Positions 37,973 through 48,193 of a stretch of 64,000 nt of DNA are shown piece by piece. The stretch comes from Bacteroidales bacterium (GTDB taxonomy: Bacteria; Bacteroidota; Bacteroidia; Bacteroidales; F082). The stretch spans positions 150,338 through 214,337 of the forward strand of contig JACCQN010000001.1 of the NCBI GenBank assembly GCA_015709215.1. Direction: 5' to 3'. Under the pieces are notes generated by a model that worked only from the letters and a program-made list of their open reading frames with translations, did not search any database and had not been told where the DNA came from. Both the position numbers and the translations under genes were made by a program. Every line of letters begins with the position of its first letter. The stretch's first letter is position 1.

Positions 37973-39076
37973 CTAAAAACCTGGTGAATTTATTGTTCTG
38001 ATTAAACGTTTTTTAGGTTCTTTATAGATGCAAAAATCCCAGGCAAGTGAAATTTCATGGGCTCCTCCGGTATTGGCACCTATTTCGGAAAGCGTGAAAT
38101 CATAACTATAACCAATCCTAAAATTATTGTAATTGATACCAACCAAAACCATTGCCGCATCAATATTTTCAAAAGCATGCCTAAACCAACCTCCAAAAAC
38201 AAATGGATACATATTTACATAAACGCCTGCATTTAACTGACTGAAGATTCCCTGGTTGACGAACATCACATTGGGCTCAACGGTAAAATCATCCTGCCTG
38301 TATTGACCAAAACCTCCCTGCGTCAGATTGATTACTGTACCTGCATGAAGTGTTAATTTTATATCAAGCGGAACAGATTCCGTTTCATAAAAACTAAGCT
38401 GAGGTTGCGTGAGATGATCCGCTGCCACTCCAGCAAAAAAAGCATCCTTGTACCCAAACAATAGACCGGCACCAAAATCAATAGTTGATATCTGATTATT
38501 GTCGGGTGCTGTTTCTCCGCTATTATTAGATATTATTCCAGTCACAGGATTGATTTGATCAGCAAAGATAAGCTTTTCCCAGGCAAGTTTTTCCTGATAA
38601 TACGCACCCCGCACACCAAAACTTAAATTAGCACTGGATGTTAACCGAAGCTGATAAGAGTAGTAAGCATTGATAGCCGTGCGGTTATAAGCTCCATCAC
38701 CTTGCTGATCGTTCATAAACATCAGGCCGTAGCCACTGTTGATAGCTGCCAGGCTTTGATCAAAAGCAAGACTGTAAGTTACATAAGCATTTGAGACTGA
38801 AGGCCACTGATTTCGATAGTTCAGATTCAACCTTCCGCATGCTGTATTTCCGGCATAGGCCGGATTCAAATACATCGGATTGGCATAAAACTGTGAAAAA
38901 GCTGCATCCTGAGCCCTTAGTGTAAGTGCCAGAGAACCAGCCAGAAATACATTTAAAACTACTATTCTTAATTGCAAGCGACCGAATTTGATTAAATTTT
39001 CGAGCCACAATGTTACAACGATTTTCTGAAATACCGAGCAAAAAGATATCAAAAAGGTCTGTTCACAATAAAACAT
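37973..39076 (-). CDS. PorP/SprF family type IX secretion membrane protein
   Basis: A 367-residue outer-membrane protein of the PorP/SprF family. The conserved start of the mature part, QDAAFSQFYANPMYLNPAYA, and the barrel-like rest are clear. The signal peptide is residues about 30-55. The ATG at 39076 adds a poorly conserved leader; a TTG at 39010 is a possible shorter start, so the true 5' end is uncertain. PorP/SprF proteins link surface substrates to the T9SS. It is divergent from porU by about 100 bp and shares its promoter region. Confidence 0.82.
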   Translation of the reverse strand: MFYCEQTFLISFCSVFQKIVVTLWLENLIKFGRLQLRIVVLNVFLAGSLALTLRAQDAAFSQFYANPMYLNPAYAGNTACGRLNLNYRNQWPSVSNAYVTYSLAFDQSLAAINSGYGLMFMNDQQGDGAYNRTAINAYYSYQLRLTSSANLSFGVRGAYYQEKLAWEKLIFADQINPVTGIISNNSGETAPDNNQISTIDFGAGLLFGYKDAFFAGVAADHLTQPQLSFYETESVPLDIKLTLHAGTVINLTQGGFGQYRQDDFTVEPNVMFVNQGIFSQLNAGVYVNMYPFVFGGWFRHAFENIDAAMVLVGINYNNFRIGYSYDFTLSEIGANTGGAHEISLAWDFCIYKEPKKRLIRTINSPGF

Positions 39077-39178
39077 GGCACTTTGCGTTCATGAATACAA
39101 AACATCTGCATGTTAGGTTTTTTAAAGCAGTCAGCAAAACTTTTTTCCCTGCATTACGTTTCAGATAAAAATATTCGA

Positions 39179-42100
39179 ATGAATTACCGATTCCATAAAA
39201 TTTTAATCCATAAGATGATGCCAGGTTTCGTAATTGCGATGCTAATGGCAAACAGCCTGTCAGTTCAAGCCCAGATCGTTGAAAAACTACCCATTAACAT
39301 ACACTGGAATCAACCTGACAGCCTGCATTTTAAAGACTACGACAAGCTGATCAGACTCCATTTTAACGGAGCCGTTTATGATGATATGATTTCGGAAATT
39401 CCTTATTATATAAATACTTTTCCCGTTTTTGATGATCAGATAACCGTAGAAGCAACGCTTGAGCAAGAAATCTACGAGCCGCTTCCGGATGAACAAAAAC
39501 AGCTTATCAAAACTTCAAACTTAAGCAATCAGTTTGCTCTCGAAACAAAACTATTGATCGCTCAGGGGACACCCTACCTGCAAATAATACTCAATCCGCT
39601 TCGTAATAATAATGAAAATCAATTGGAGCGTCTGCTTTCGGCTGAGGTCATTCTTAATATTGTTTATAATACTGAAAACTCAGGTCGAAATGCTAATCAA
39701 ACAAATTTTGCCAACACTTCCGTGCTTTCAAGTGGTAACTGGTTCAAAATTAAAGTGCCCGAAACAGGTGTGTACCAACTAACTGTTCCCGAATTGCTGG
39801 AGATTGGTATCAATACCGGAACTACAGACCCCAGAAACCTCAGAATTTACAGTAATGGCGGAGGTATTTTACCCGAAGACAATCAGGCTTTCAGACATGA
39901 TGATCTGGTCGAAAACCCAATTGTTGTTGTTGGCGAAGAAGATGGCGTTTTTAATGAAAATGATTACGTTTTGTTTTTTGCCTCAGGGCCGCTCAGCTGG
40001 TCTTATAATCCGGAGAATGGCATTTATGAAAGGAATAATAATCCCTTCGACAACTACAGTTACTTATTCATCACCACAGATTTAGGAACCGGAAAACGCA
40101 TTCAGCCAGCTGATATTCCTTCTGGGCAAACCAGTCAGGTTATCACAGAATTTCCTGATTACCGACTTCACGAAGTGGATGAATACAACCTCACCAATAC
40201 CGGCCGAACCTGGTATGGCGATCTTTTTGATGTGAATCTGACAAAAAATTTCCTATTCAATATTCCTGATGTAATAACTACAAGGCCTGCCCACCTCAAA
40301 CTCGAACTGGCCGGCAGGGTATTGCAGGGAAGTGCTAATTTTGGTGTTTTTGTAGATAATGATTTAAAAAGAACCCTACCCATAAGTATTACATCTGCAA
40401 CAGGTTACGATTTTGCCCGTACCAATCAGGCCGATTTTGAATTTGAGCTTTCGGGCAATTCCATCGATGTAAAGCTGAGTTTTAACAGAAGTGTAAATTC
40501 AGCCAGAGGCTGGCTCGATTATATTGCTGTTAATGTATGGAGAAATTTACGCTTCGATGGGCCTCAGTATCAGTTTCGAAATCCAGAAACGTTTAATCCT
40601 GGCACGGTTCACGAATACCAGCTTTCCAATGCCAGTTCAGGGATAACAGTTTGGGATATTTCTGATCCTGTAAATGTGAAACAGGTAAACGGATCGCTCT
40701 CAAATGGTCGTTTCATCTTTAAATCAGAAGCCAGTGTAGCCAGAAGCTTTTTGGCCTTTGACGGCTCCTTATATTTAAAAGCAGAATTTGTTGAAGTGGT
40801 TGAGAATCAAAATCTGCACTCCCTTAGAAATATTGACTACCTGATCATCAGCCATCCCGACTTTTTGGAACAAGCTAACAGGCTGGCAGAAATTCACAGA
40901 AATCAGAGCAATCTTAGTGTTTATGTTACAACTCCTCAAAAGATTTACAATGAGTTTTCATCAGGTGCAAAAGATATCACTGCCATCAGAGATTTCAACC
41001 GTATGCTCTACACCGAAAGCTCGCCCGGCCAAAAACTGAAATACCTGCTATTGTTTGGTGACGCCAGTTTTGATTATAAAAACCGTTCCGAGCGCATCTC
41101 CGATTTTGTGCCTACCTGGGAATCCAAAGAATCATTAAATCTTGTCAATTCCATTGCAAGCGACGATTATTACGGCTATCTCGATTTTAACGAAGGTGGT
41201 GGCAATAGTAGCCTGCTTGATATCGGCATAGGCAGGTTTCCGGTAAGCACACCCCAGCAAGCAACCCAAATTGTTGATAAAGTTGTTTCGTATCTTCGAA
41301 AGGACGAAGTAAATATGAAACCCTGGCGCAATTTTATCACTTTTGTTGCCGATGATGCAGATGGCAACCTTCATCTTGGTGATGCTGAGGACCTCTACAC
41401 CTACCTCAACGCTAATGAGCACGCAATAAACATTGACAAGATATTCCTGGATGCATACGAGCAGGTTTCTACGCCAGGAGGACAAAAAGCACCTTCCGTT
41501 AATGAAGCCATCAACAGGCGAATAGATAAAGGCACCTTAATCATGAATTATTCAGGCCATGGAGGCGAAGTGGGCTGGACAGAGGAACGCATACTCGAAA
41601 TAGCTGATATACAGGGATGGAGAAATTTTGATAAGCTTCCGGTTTTTATTACAGCCACTTGTGAATTTAGCCGCTACGACGACCACACGCGCACCTCTGC
41701 CGGCGAAATGGTTTTCATGAATCCGCATGGCGGTGCCATAGGGATGTTTACCACAGCCAGAGCTACATACGCCTCAGCAAACCTGGCTTTGAACATGGCT
41801 ATTTACCGAAATAATATGTTCGTAAAAGAAGGCGGCGAATACCCGCGCTTTGGCGATATCATCAGAAGATCAAAACCCAATGGAAGCGCCAACGACCGGA
41901 AATTCGTTTTACTCGGCGATCCTGCATTGCGGTTGGCTTATCCTTCCTTTACTGTTGAAACCACCCACATCAACGGTAGCTCTAACACAAGCCGAATGGA
42001 TACCCTTAGAGCGCTCGATCAGGTGGAAATTAAAGGTTTTATTGCAGATGAAAATGGTGGAATAATGACAGATTTCAATGGAGTGATCTTCCCCACTGTT

Positions 42101-43024
42101 TATGACAAAACCAGTGTTATCACTACCAGAGGTGACGAAAACTCACAAGTGACCACTTTCGACCTGCGCAATAGCGTGATTTACAAAGGGAAAGCAGCCG
42201 TAGTGGATGGCCTATTCACTTTCAGCTTTATGCTGCCAAAAGACATTGCCTATAATTATGGTGGTGGCCGAATCAGTTATTACGCTACTGATTATGAGCG
42301 GGAAGCCAATGGTTATTATGAGAACATCCTGATCGGAGGTTTCAACGAAAATGCCGTTGTGGATCAAAATGGCCCTGCCATAAAGCTATTTATGAATGAC
42401 ACTACTTTCGTAAATGGAGGAATAACAAACGAAAGCCCAACGCTTCTGGCTTTTGTTTCAGACGAAAACGGCATCAATACCACAGGTGCCGGAATAGGAC
42501 ACGACATTACAGCCAAAATTACCGGAGCCACTGAAACTACTGCTATCCTAAACGATTACTATGAAGCCGAATTGGATAGAAGTGCTTCAGGAATAATTAG
42601 TTATCCATTGAGTCATCTTGCCCCCGGCGAACACAGCCTTACCTTGAAAGTGTGGGATGTTTTAAATAATTCCAGCGAAGCTACTATTCAATTTGTTGTG
42701 GTGGATAGCGAACAGATGGTTGTTGAAAATCTGATAAATTATCCCAATCCTTTCATCGACGAAACCTTCTTTGTTTTTGATCATAATCAGGCCGGCCTGA
42801 ATATGGATATCACCATACAGATTTTTGATATGAGTGGCAGATTAGTGAAACAACTGGAAGGCCAAATCGCAGGTAATGCCTTTCGCTCAGAACCTATCAG
42901 ATGGAATGGAACTTCAGATTACGGTCATAAACTCCCGAAAGGTTTGTATATTTACCGCCTGCTTGCAGTAAACGAAAAAGGACAACAGGCAGAAAAACGT
43001 GCTAAATTGATTTTTTATCGCTGA
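39179..43024 (+). CDS. porU: type IX secretion system sortase PorU
   Basis: PorU is a surface C25-family sortase that removes the C-terminal sorting domains and attaches the cargo to an acidic lipopolysaccharide. The 1281-residue product has a signal peptide (about residues 1-32). Its catalytic histidine is H794 in YSGHGGEVGW and its cysteine is C828 in ITATCEFSRYDD. The C-terminal domain begins INYPNPFIDETFFVFDHN and resembles the CTD-like end of known PorU proteins. The start at 39179 is preferred over 39110 because it begins just before the signal peptide. Its stop codon overlaps the next gene's start by one base. Confidence 0.9.
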   Translation: MNYRFHKILIHKMMPGFVIAMLMANSLSVQAQIVEKLPINIHWNQPDSLHFKDYDKLIRLHFNGAVYDDMISEIPYYINTFPVFDDQITVEATLEQEIYEPLPDEQKQLIKTSNLSNQFALETKLLIAQGTPYLQIILNPLRNNNENQLERLLSAEVILNIVYNTENSGRNANQTNFANTSVLSSGNWFKIKVPETGVYQLTVPELLEIGINTGTTDPRNLRIYSNGGGILPEDNQAFRHDDLVENPIVVVGEEDGVFNENDYVLFFASGPLSWSYNPENGIYERNNNPFDNYSYLFITTDLGTGKRIQPADIPSGQTSQVITEFPDYRLHEVDEYNLTNTGRTWYGDLFDVNLTKNFLFNIPDVITTRPAHLKLELAGRVLQGSANFGVFVDNDLKRTLPISITSATGYDFARTNQADFEFELSGNSIDVKLSFNRSVNSARGWLDYIAVNVWRNLRFDGPQYQFRNPETFNPGTVHEYQLSNASSGITVWDISDPVNVKQVNGSLSNGRFIFKSEASVARSFLAFDGSLYLKAEFVEVVENQNLHSLRNIDYLIISHPDFLEQANRLAEIHRNQSNLSVYVTTPQKIYNEFSSGAKDITAIRDFNRMLYTESSPGQKLKYLLLFGDASFDYKNRSERISDFVPTWESKESLNLVNSIASDDYYGYLDFNEGGGNSSLLDIGIGRFPVSTPQQATQIVDKVVSYLRKDEVNMKPWRNFITFVADDADGNLHLGDAEDLYTYLNANEHAINIDKIFLDAYEQVSTPGGQKAPSVNEAINRRIDKGTLIMNYSGHGGEVGWTEERILEIADIQGWRNFDKLPVFITATCEFSRYDDHTRTSAGEMVFMNPHGGAIGMFTTARATYASANLALNMAIYRNNMFVKEGGEYPRFGDIIRRSKPNGSANDRKFVLLGDPALRLAYPSFTVETTHINGSSNTSRMDTLRALDQVEIKGFIADENGGIMTDFNGVIFPTVYDKTSVITTRGDENSQVTTFDLRNSVIYKGKAAVVDGLFTFSFMLPKDIAYNYGGGRISYYATDYEREANGYYENILIGGFNENAVVDQNGPAIKLFMNDTTFVNGGITNESPTLLAFVSDENGINTTGAGIGHDITAKITGATETTAILNDYYEAELDRSASGIISYPLSHLAPGEHSLTLKVWDVLNNSSEATIQFVVVDSEQMVVENLINYPNPFIDETFFVFDHNQAGLNMDITIQIFDMSGRLVKQLEGQIAGNAFRSEPIRWNGTSDYGHKLPKGLYIYRLLAVNEKGQQAEKRAKLIFYR

Positions 43025-46000
43025 TGAAACACATTTATTACACCCTATTTATACTCTTTGCGCTGGCTTTCAATCTGTTTGAAACCGATTTGAAAGCCCA
43101 GACTACCGATACACTGCGCGTAAACTGGCTGCCTCATCAGCCCATACAGCTTAAATCAGGTGTTCAAACTTTTTTGCCTTTTTTCGAAAATGCCATAACC
43201 CGCTACGAAACTGCTGGTTTGCCCTGGCAGATTCATCAACTTGCCACATCGAAAAATCAACGTATTTCAAACCCCGAGCTTGTAATAATTAGTTACGATA
43301 CCCTCACAAATCACAATCAGCTTGCTGATTTAGATTTCCTTGAAAATGATTTTCAGATCAAAACAGAAAAACATGATAATCAGCATTATCTAACCGTTTT
43401 GCCACTTAAAAGAAGCGGAAATCATCTTATCCGACTCACTAGTTATCAGATTAAATATGAGCTGGTTGAGGATAATCAGCAGATGCAGGATGAAACTCCT
43501 GAATGGAAGCCAAATTCTGTTCTCGCAACAGCTAACTGGATCAAAATTGCAACCACCCGCGAAGGTATCTATCGGATTACGGCTGCTGATCTGCAAGAAG
43601 CCGGCTTGAATTCTGCTGATTTTAACCCTAACTATTTTGCACTGTTTGGTAATGGAAATGCCATGCTGCCTGAAGAAAACAGCACGGTTCGACCCGACGA
43701 CCTGATAGAAAATGCACTGGCAACATTCGGCACAGAAGATGGCAGCTTTGATGCAGAAGATTACCTGCTTTTTTACAGCCCCGGCCCTGTTTACTGGCGA
43801 TACAATGTTTTCACCGGAAGATACGATCACCAGCTAAATTATTACAGTGATACAACTTATTTTTTCTTTACTCCTGATTATTCCCAACCCGGTAAACGCA
43901 TTATGATCCAGGAGGAAGCACAAGGGAATGCAGGCCAAACAATAACAGAATTCCTTGATTACCGCTATCACGAATATGATCACGAAAGCCTGATCTTGTC
44001 GGGAAAAGAATGGTATGGCGAAATGTTTACTGCCGATAGTCCTATGAAAAGCTTTTCGTTTGAATTTCCAAATTTAAACAGGCAAAAACCTGTAAGTCTG
44101 CAAATTCAACTAGCAAGTCGGTCTATTAACGAAGATTCCTATTACTCAGTAACCAGTAATGGGATGAGCCTGGTTGATAGCACTAAGGTTTTTCAATTAT
44201 CGGTGGATAACCCCATGTTTGCCCGCGAGTTTACGAATACTGCAAATTTTAATGCCTTGTCAGATCAGGCCAATATCGAGATTATATATCACGCCAATGC
44301 GAGCAGCTCGCGTCTTTGGCTCAATTACATCAGGCTGAATGCTTACCGCGAACTAAAGCTTATTGGAGATCCGCTTTCGTTTCGGCTCCCTGCTGCTGAT
44401 ACCTTGCCGGATATCGTTGAAATGCAAATTTCAGGAATTGGAAACCAGCTGATTTGGGATGTGAGTGATTTAACCAACGTCAGCCAGCAAAACTATCGCA
44501 TTATTTCAGGAAAGGCAAAGTTCAAAACAAATACCAATACCGAAAAACGCTGGTATGCTTTTACTGTTGATCAAAGTATGGAGCCTGACGACCTTTACCC
44601 GATCGAAAATCAAAATCTACATCAGATACAACAGGCTGATATGCTGATCATCACGCATCCTTTATTTGGAAATCAGGCTAATGAACTGGCCATCATGCAT
44701 AATGAGATAGATCAGCTTAATACAGAAGTGGTTGATGTAACGAAAATTTACAATGAATTTGGAGGGGGAACTGCCGACATTACTGCAATCCGTGATTTTA
44801 TCAGAATGGTATATATCAGGAGTAATAGTACCCTTAAATACATCTTGCTATTTGGAGATGCATCATATGACTACAAAAATCGCCTGGCCGGAAACACTAA
44901 TTTTATTCCAACCTATCAGGCAAACTCCAGCCTGATAGAAACCCAAAGTTTTGTTTCCGACGACTATTTTGGACTCATGGGAGCCGCAGAAGGAGGCTAT
45001 ATGAGTGGCATCCTTGATCTGGGTATCGGACGTTTTCCGGTTGCAACCGAAGAAGATGCTGCAATTATGGTTGCCAAAAACAAGTATTATCTCCAAAAAC
45101 AACTTGAATTAGCAGGATCGTGGCACAACAACATCACTTTTGTTGGCGACGACAGGGATAATAACCTACACTTCGATCAGGCAGAAACACTTGCGCGACA
45201 AGTGGATACTGCACGTACTACTCTGAATGTGTCCAAAATCTACCTCGATGCCTACCCGCGTGTCACTGTAGCCGGCGGATACCGCTATCCGGAAGCCAGT
45301 GATGCCCTGATGAAACGAATTACCAACGGGGCACTCATCGTTAACTATACAGGGCATGGCGGCGTAAATGGCTTGACAGACGAAAGAGTTTTCACAATTT
45401 CGCATATCAATAGCCTTACCAACAAGGATAATATGCCGTTTTTTATCACTGCAACCTGCGAATTCAGTCGTTTCGACAATCCCAATTTTGTTTCAGCCGG
45501 CGAGCAGCTTCTCCTGAATGCCAATGGTGGAGGTATTGGGTTGATGACGACGACGCGATTGGCGTTTGCTCATTCCAATTTTGCACTCAACAAAAAGGTT
45601 TATGCAGCCATGTTCGATCGCAGCGATGACGCTTTTAAACGATTGGGTGATATTTTAAGGCTCAGCAAAAACCCAACAAGCAGCAGCATCTACAATTTTG
45701 TTCTGCTCGGAAATCCTGCCCTTAAGTTGGTTTATCCCGAAAAAACGATCACCACAACCAAGGTAAATGATATTGCTGTATCTGACAGGGAAATTCAGCT
45801 GCACAGCATGTCGGAGGTGAGCTTTGAAGGCGAAATTGTTGATGCCGCCGGGCAAACAGATTCTGGTTTTAATGGCTATGTTTACCCTAAACTCTTTGAT
45901 AAAAAGACGGTTTTCACAACGCTTGGAAATGACCCCAAAAGTCGTGTTTCACCTTTTTCCTATTTTGCCAAGGTGCTTGTTGAAACCAAGGTTACGGTAA

Positions 46001-46830
46001 AAGACGGTAAATTCAAATTTACCATCCGGCTGCCACGGGATATCGCTTATCAATATGGGCAGGCCAAACTAAGCTATTATGCTGTTGATACCATTAATTT
46101 TACTGATGCCACAGGCTATTTTAATAAGCTGGATATTGGCGGGACAGATCCCGATATTGTGCCGGATAATCAGGGCCCTGAGATCAGACTATACATGAAT
46201 TCACCCGCATTTAAGCAAGGAGATATCGTGGCACCTGACAGTGATTTATGGATATTACTGAGTGATTATCAGGGCATACATCATTTGGGTAATAGTATAG
46301 GACGTGATATAGTACTGAACACACTCGCTCCCGGAAACAAAAAAACCATACTGAATGAAGCTTTTCAACCGGTGGCTGATCATTTCGGGCAAGGCTGGAT
46401 TAAAGTTCCTATGAAAAATTTGGAAAACGGCGAGCATATCCTGAGTTTGAAAGCCTGGGATTTGCACAATAATTCTTCCGAAGCCGGTATTCGCTTTTTT
46501 GTTGATCGAACAGCTGCTTTATCGCTCAATCGGGTGCTCAACTATCCCAATCCTTTTGCGGATGAAACTGCTTTTGTTTTTGATCACAACAAACCGGGTG
46601 CGCTCTTCGACTACCGAATTGATATTTACGCGATTGACGGGCGTTATATGGTTAGCCTCGAAGGAAGCACTTCGGGCAATGGCCAGCGTTCAGAACCTAT
46701 TGTTTGGAACGGAAGGGATCGCAATGGCAGGATGATCCCTCCCGGAGTGTATGTGTATCAACTTTTACTCACCGACGAAGAAGGAATTCAAAGCACTGTT
46801 TTTCAAAGATTTATCCGCACAAATAAATAG
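43024..46830 (+). CDS. second PorU-type C25 sortase (tandem paralogue)
   Basis: A 1268-residue C25-family protein with the same layout as the gene just upstream. A signal peptide ends near residue 26. The catalytic histidine is H778 in YTGHGGVNGL, and the cysteine is C812 in TATCEFSRFDNP, with the same 34-residue gap as in PorU. It also ends with a CTD-like block, LNYPNPFADETAFVFDHN. The two genes overlap by one base (TGATG), so they are translated together. The sequences are clearly divergent, which points to an old duplication. Both dyads are intact, so this is a likely active sortase or protease. Its substrate is unknown. Confidence 0.85.
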   Translation: MKHIYYTLFILFALAFNLFETDLKAQTTDTLRVNWLPHQPIQLKSGVQTFLPFFENAITRYETAGLPWQIHQLATSKNQRISNPELVIISYDTLTNHNQLADLDFLENDFQIKTEKHDNQHYLTVLPLKRSGNHLIRLTSYQIKYELVEDNQQMQDETPEWKPNSVLATANWIKIATTREGIYRITAADLQEAGLNSADFNPNYFALFGNGNAMLPEENSTVRPDDLIENALATFGTEDGSFDAEDYLLFYSPGPVYWRYNVFTGRYDHQLNYYSDTTYFFFTPDYSQPGKRIMIQEEAQGNAGQTITEFLDYRYHEYDHESLILSGKEWYGEMFTADSPMKSFSFEFPNLNRQKPVSLQIQLASRSINEDSYYSVTSNGMSLVDSTKVFQLSVDNPMFAREFTNTANFNALSDQANIEIIYHANASSSRLWLNYIRLNAYRELKLIGDPLSFRLPAADTLPDIVEMQISGIGNQLIWDVSDLTNVSQQNYRIISGKAKFKTNTNTEKRWYAFTVDQSMEPDDLYPIENQNLHQIQQADMLIITHPLFGNQANELAIMHNEIDQLNTEVVDVTKIYNEFGGGTADITAIRDFIRMVYIRSNSTLKYILLFGDASYDYKNRLAGNTNFIPTYQANSSLIETQSFVSDDYFGLMGAAEGGYMSGILDLGIGRFPVATEEDAAIMVAKNKYYLQKQLELAGSWHNNITFVGDDRDNNLHFDQAETLARQVDTARTTLNVSKIYLDAYPRVTVAGGYRYPEASDALMKRITNGALIVNYTGHGGVNGLTDERVFTISHINSLTNKDNMPFFITATCEFSRFDNPNFVSAGEQLLLNANGGGIGLMTTTRLAFAHSNFALNKKVYAAMFDRSDDAFKRLGDILRLSKNPTSSSIYNFVLLGNPALKLVYPEKTITTTKVNDIAVSDREIQLHSMSEVSFEGEIVDAAGQTDSGFNGYVYPKLFDKKTVFTTLGNDPKSRVSPFSYFAKVLVETKVTVKDGKFKFTIRLPRDIAYQYGQAKLSYYAVDTINFTDATGYFNKLDIGGTDPDIVPDNQGPEIRLYMNSPAFKQGDIVAPDSDLWILLSDYQGIHHLGNSIGRDIVLNTLAPGNKKTILNEAFQPVADHFGQGWIKVPMKNLENGEHILSLKAWDLHNNSSEAGIRFFVDRTAALSLNRVLNYPNPFADETAFVFDHNKPGALFDYRIDIYAIDGRYMVSLEGSTSGNGQRSEPIVWNGRDRNGRMIPPGVYVYQLLLTDEEGIQSTVFQRFIRTNK

Positions 46831-46868
46831 CCTGATTCTTAACAACAATATATCACACAAGAAAACGT

Positions 46869-46876
46869 TACTTTTG
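46869..46876 (+). promoter_or_regulatory. -7 element upstream of porV
   Basis: TACTTTTG is an exact TAnnTTTG match, 33 bp ahead of the porV start. It suggests that porV has its own promoter as well as read-through from the porU pair. A -33 TTTG at standard spacing is not clear. Confidence 0.45.
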
Positions 46877-46909
46877 CACACAATTTTTTAGAACATTCAC
46901 GCAAAATTT

Positions 46910-48133
46910 ATGAAGCTTAAAACCCTTATCTTAGTTGCTCTGACCATTGTAGGTTTGCAATCGCACGGGCAAGACAACAACTACAATTACAACAATCTTG
47001 CTGGCGGCAATTTAAACGTAATCACTACTGCCGTTCCCTTTTTGATCATTGCACCTGACGCACGTGCCGGAGCAATGGGAGATGCCGGTGTTTCCAGCTC
47101 ACCTGATGTGTATTCCATGCACTGGAATCCTGCCAAATATGCTGTTTTTGAAAAAGACATGAGTATCGGACTCTCTTACAGCCCCTGGCTGCGTAATCTG
47201 GTTCCGGACATGAACCTGGCTTATCTTGCATTTCACAAGCGCATCAATGATATGTCAGCTGTTGGTGCTACTTTGCGCTATTTCAGCCTGGGAGACATCA
47301 CTTTTACAGATATCAATGGTCAGGAATTAAACACTTACAGCCCTAACGAATGGGCAGTGGATGCAACCTACTCCCGCAAACTGACTGACAAACTTTCTGG
47401 AGCTGTAGCAGCCCGTTTTATCTACTCTAATCTTACACAAGGTCAGGTTGTTGGTGGTGGCGAAACTTCTGCCGGAATCTCAGTAGCTGCTGATGTGGCC
47501 GTGTATTGGGAAGATGATGTAAACTGGTTTAGGGATATAGATGCTAAATTTGCCTGGGGCGTAAACATCTCCAATATCGGTAACAAGCTGGGCTATAGTG
47601 AAGCCAGCATTAAAAAAGATTTTATACCAACAAATCTGCGTTTTGGCCCCACGCTCACACTCGAACTGGATGATTATAACAGCCTGGCTTTCTCTATTGA
47701 TGTGAATAAACTTTTGGTTCCTACTCCTCCAATTTACCGTCGTGATAGTTTAGGAAACCCTGTGCCGATTCCAGGCACCGACAAATTTGAAATTGCTGCC
47801 GGCAAGGATGATGACGTTTCTGTTGTTGGTGGTATGATTCAGTCTTTTTATGATGCCCCTGATGGTTTTAGCGAGGAGATGCGTGAACTGAGCTTTGCCC
47901 TGGGTACAGAATACTGGTACAACAAAGTATTTGCCTTGCGTGGCGGATTTTTCTATGAAGATAAATCCAAGGGAAATCGCAAGTTCTTCACCCTTGGTGC
48001 AGGATTGCGATACAATGTATTCGGGCTCGATTTTTCTTATCTGATTCCGATCGATTCCAGAAATAACCCCCTGCAAAATACCCTGCGCTTTGCTCTTACC
48101 TTTGATTTGGGTAATGCCGGCAATGCAAAATAA
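46910..48133 (+). CDS. porV: type IX secretion system outer membrane channel protein PorV
   Basis: PorV (LptO) is an outer-membrane barrel that carries T9SS cargo from the SprA/Sov translocon to PorU. The 407-residue protein has a signal peptide ending near residue 20 (SHGQ), then VPFLIIAPDARAGAMGDAG and DVYSMHWNPAKYAVF, typical of the family. Next comes a run of beta strands ending in NTLRFALTFDL. It follows the two porU-type genes by 79 bp and has a strong terminator after it. Its neighbours are its expected functional partners. Confidence 0.93.
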   Translation: MKLKTLILVALTIVGLQSHGQDNNYNYNNLAGGNLNVITTAVPFLIIAPDARAGAMGDAGVSSSPDVYSMHWNPAKYAVFEKDMSIGLSYSPWLRNLVPDMNLAYLAFHKRINDMSAVGATLRYFSLGDITFTDINGQELNTYSPNEWAVDATYSRKLTDKLSGAVAARFIYSNLTQGQVVGGGETSAGISVAADVAVYWEDDVNWFRDIDAKFAWGVNISNIGNKLGYSEASIKKDFIPTNLRFGPTLTLELDDYNSLAFSIDVNKLLVPTPPIYRRDSLGNPVPIPGTDKFEIAAGKDDDVSVVGGMIQSFYDAPDGFSEEMRELSFALGTEYWYNKVFALRGGFFYEDKSKGNRKFFTLGAGLRYNVFGLDFSYLIPIDSRNNPLQNTLRFALTFDLGNAGNAK

Positions 48134-48151
48134 GAATATCAAAAAAATATT

Positions 48152-48193
48152 TAAAAGCCGTCTGATCAGGATATCAGGCGGCTTTTATTTTTC
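48152..48193 (+). terminator. bidirectional terminator between porV and the helicase gene
   Basis: AAAAGCCGTCTGAT pairs with ATATCAGGCGGCTTTT, with T-rich sequence on both sides. It starts 19 bp after porV and reaches into the 3' end of the convergent helicase gene, so it can end both transcripts. Confidence 0.85.

Noticed and set aside
39110..39178. An earlier start for porU.
   Set aside because: The 23 extra residues come before a complete signal peptide starting at 39179.
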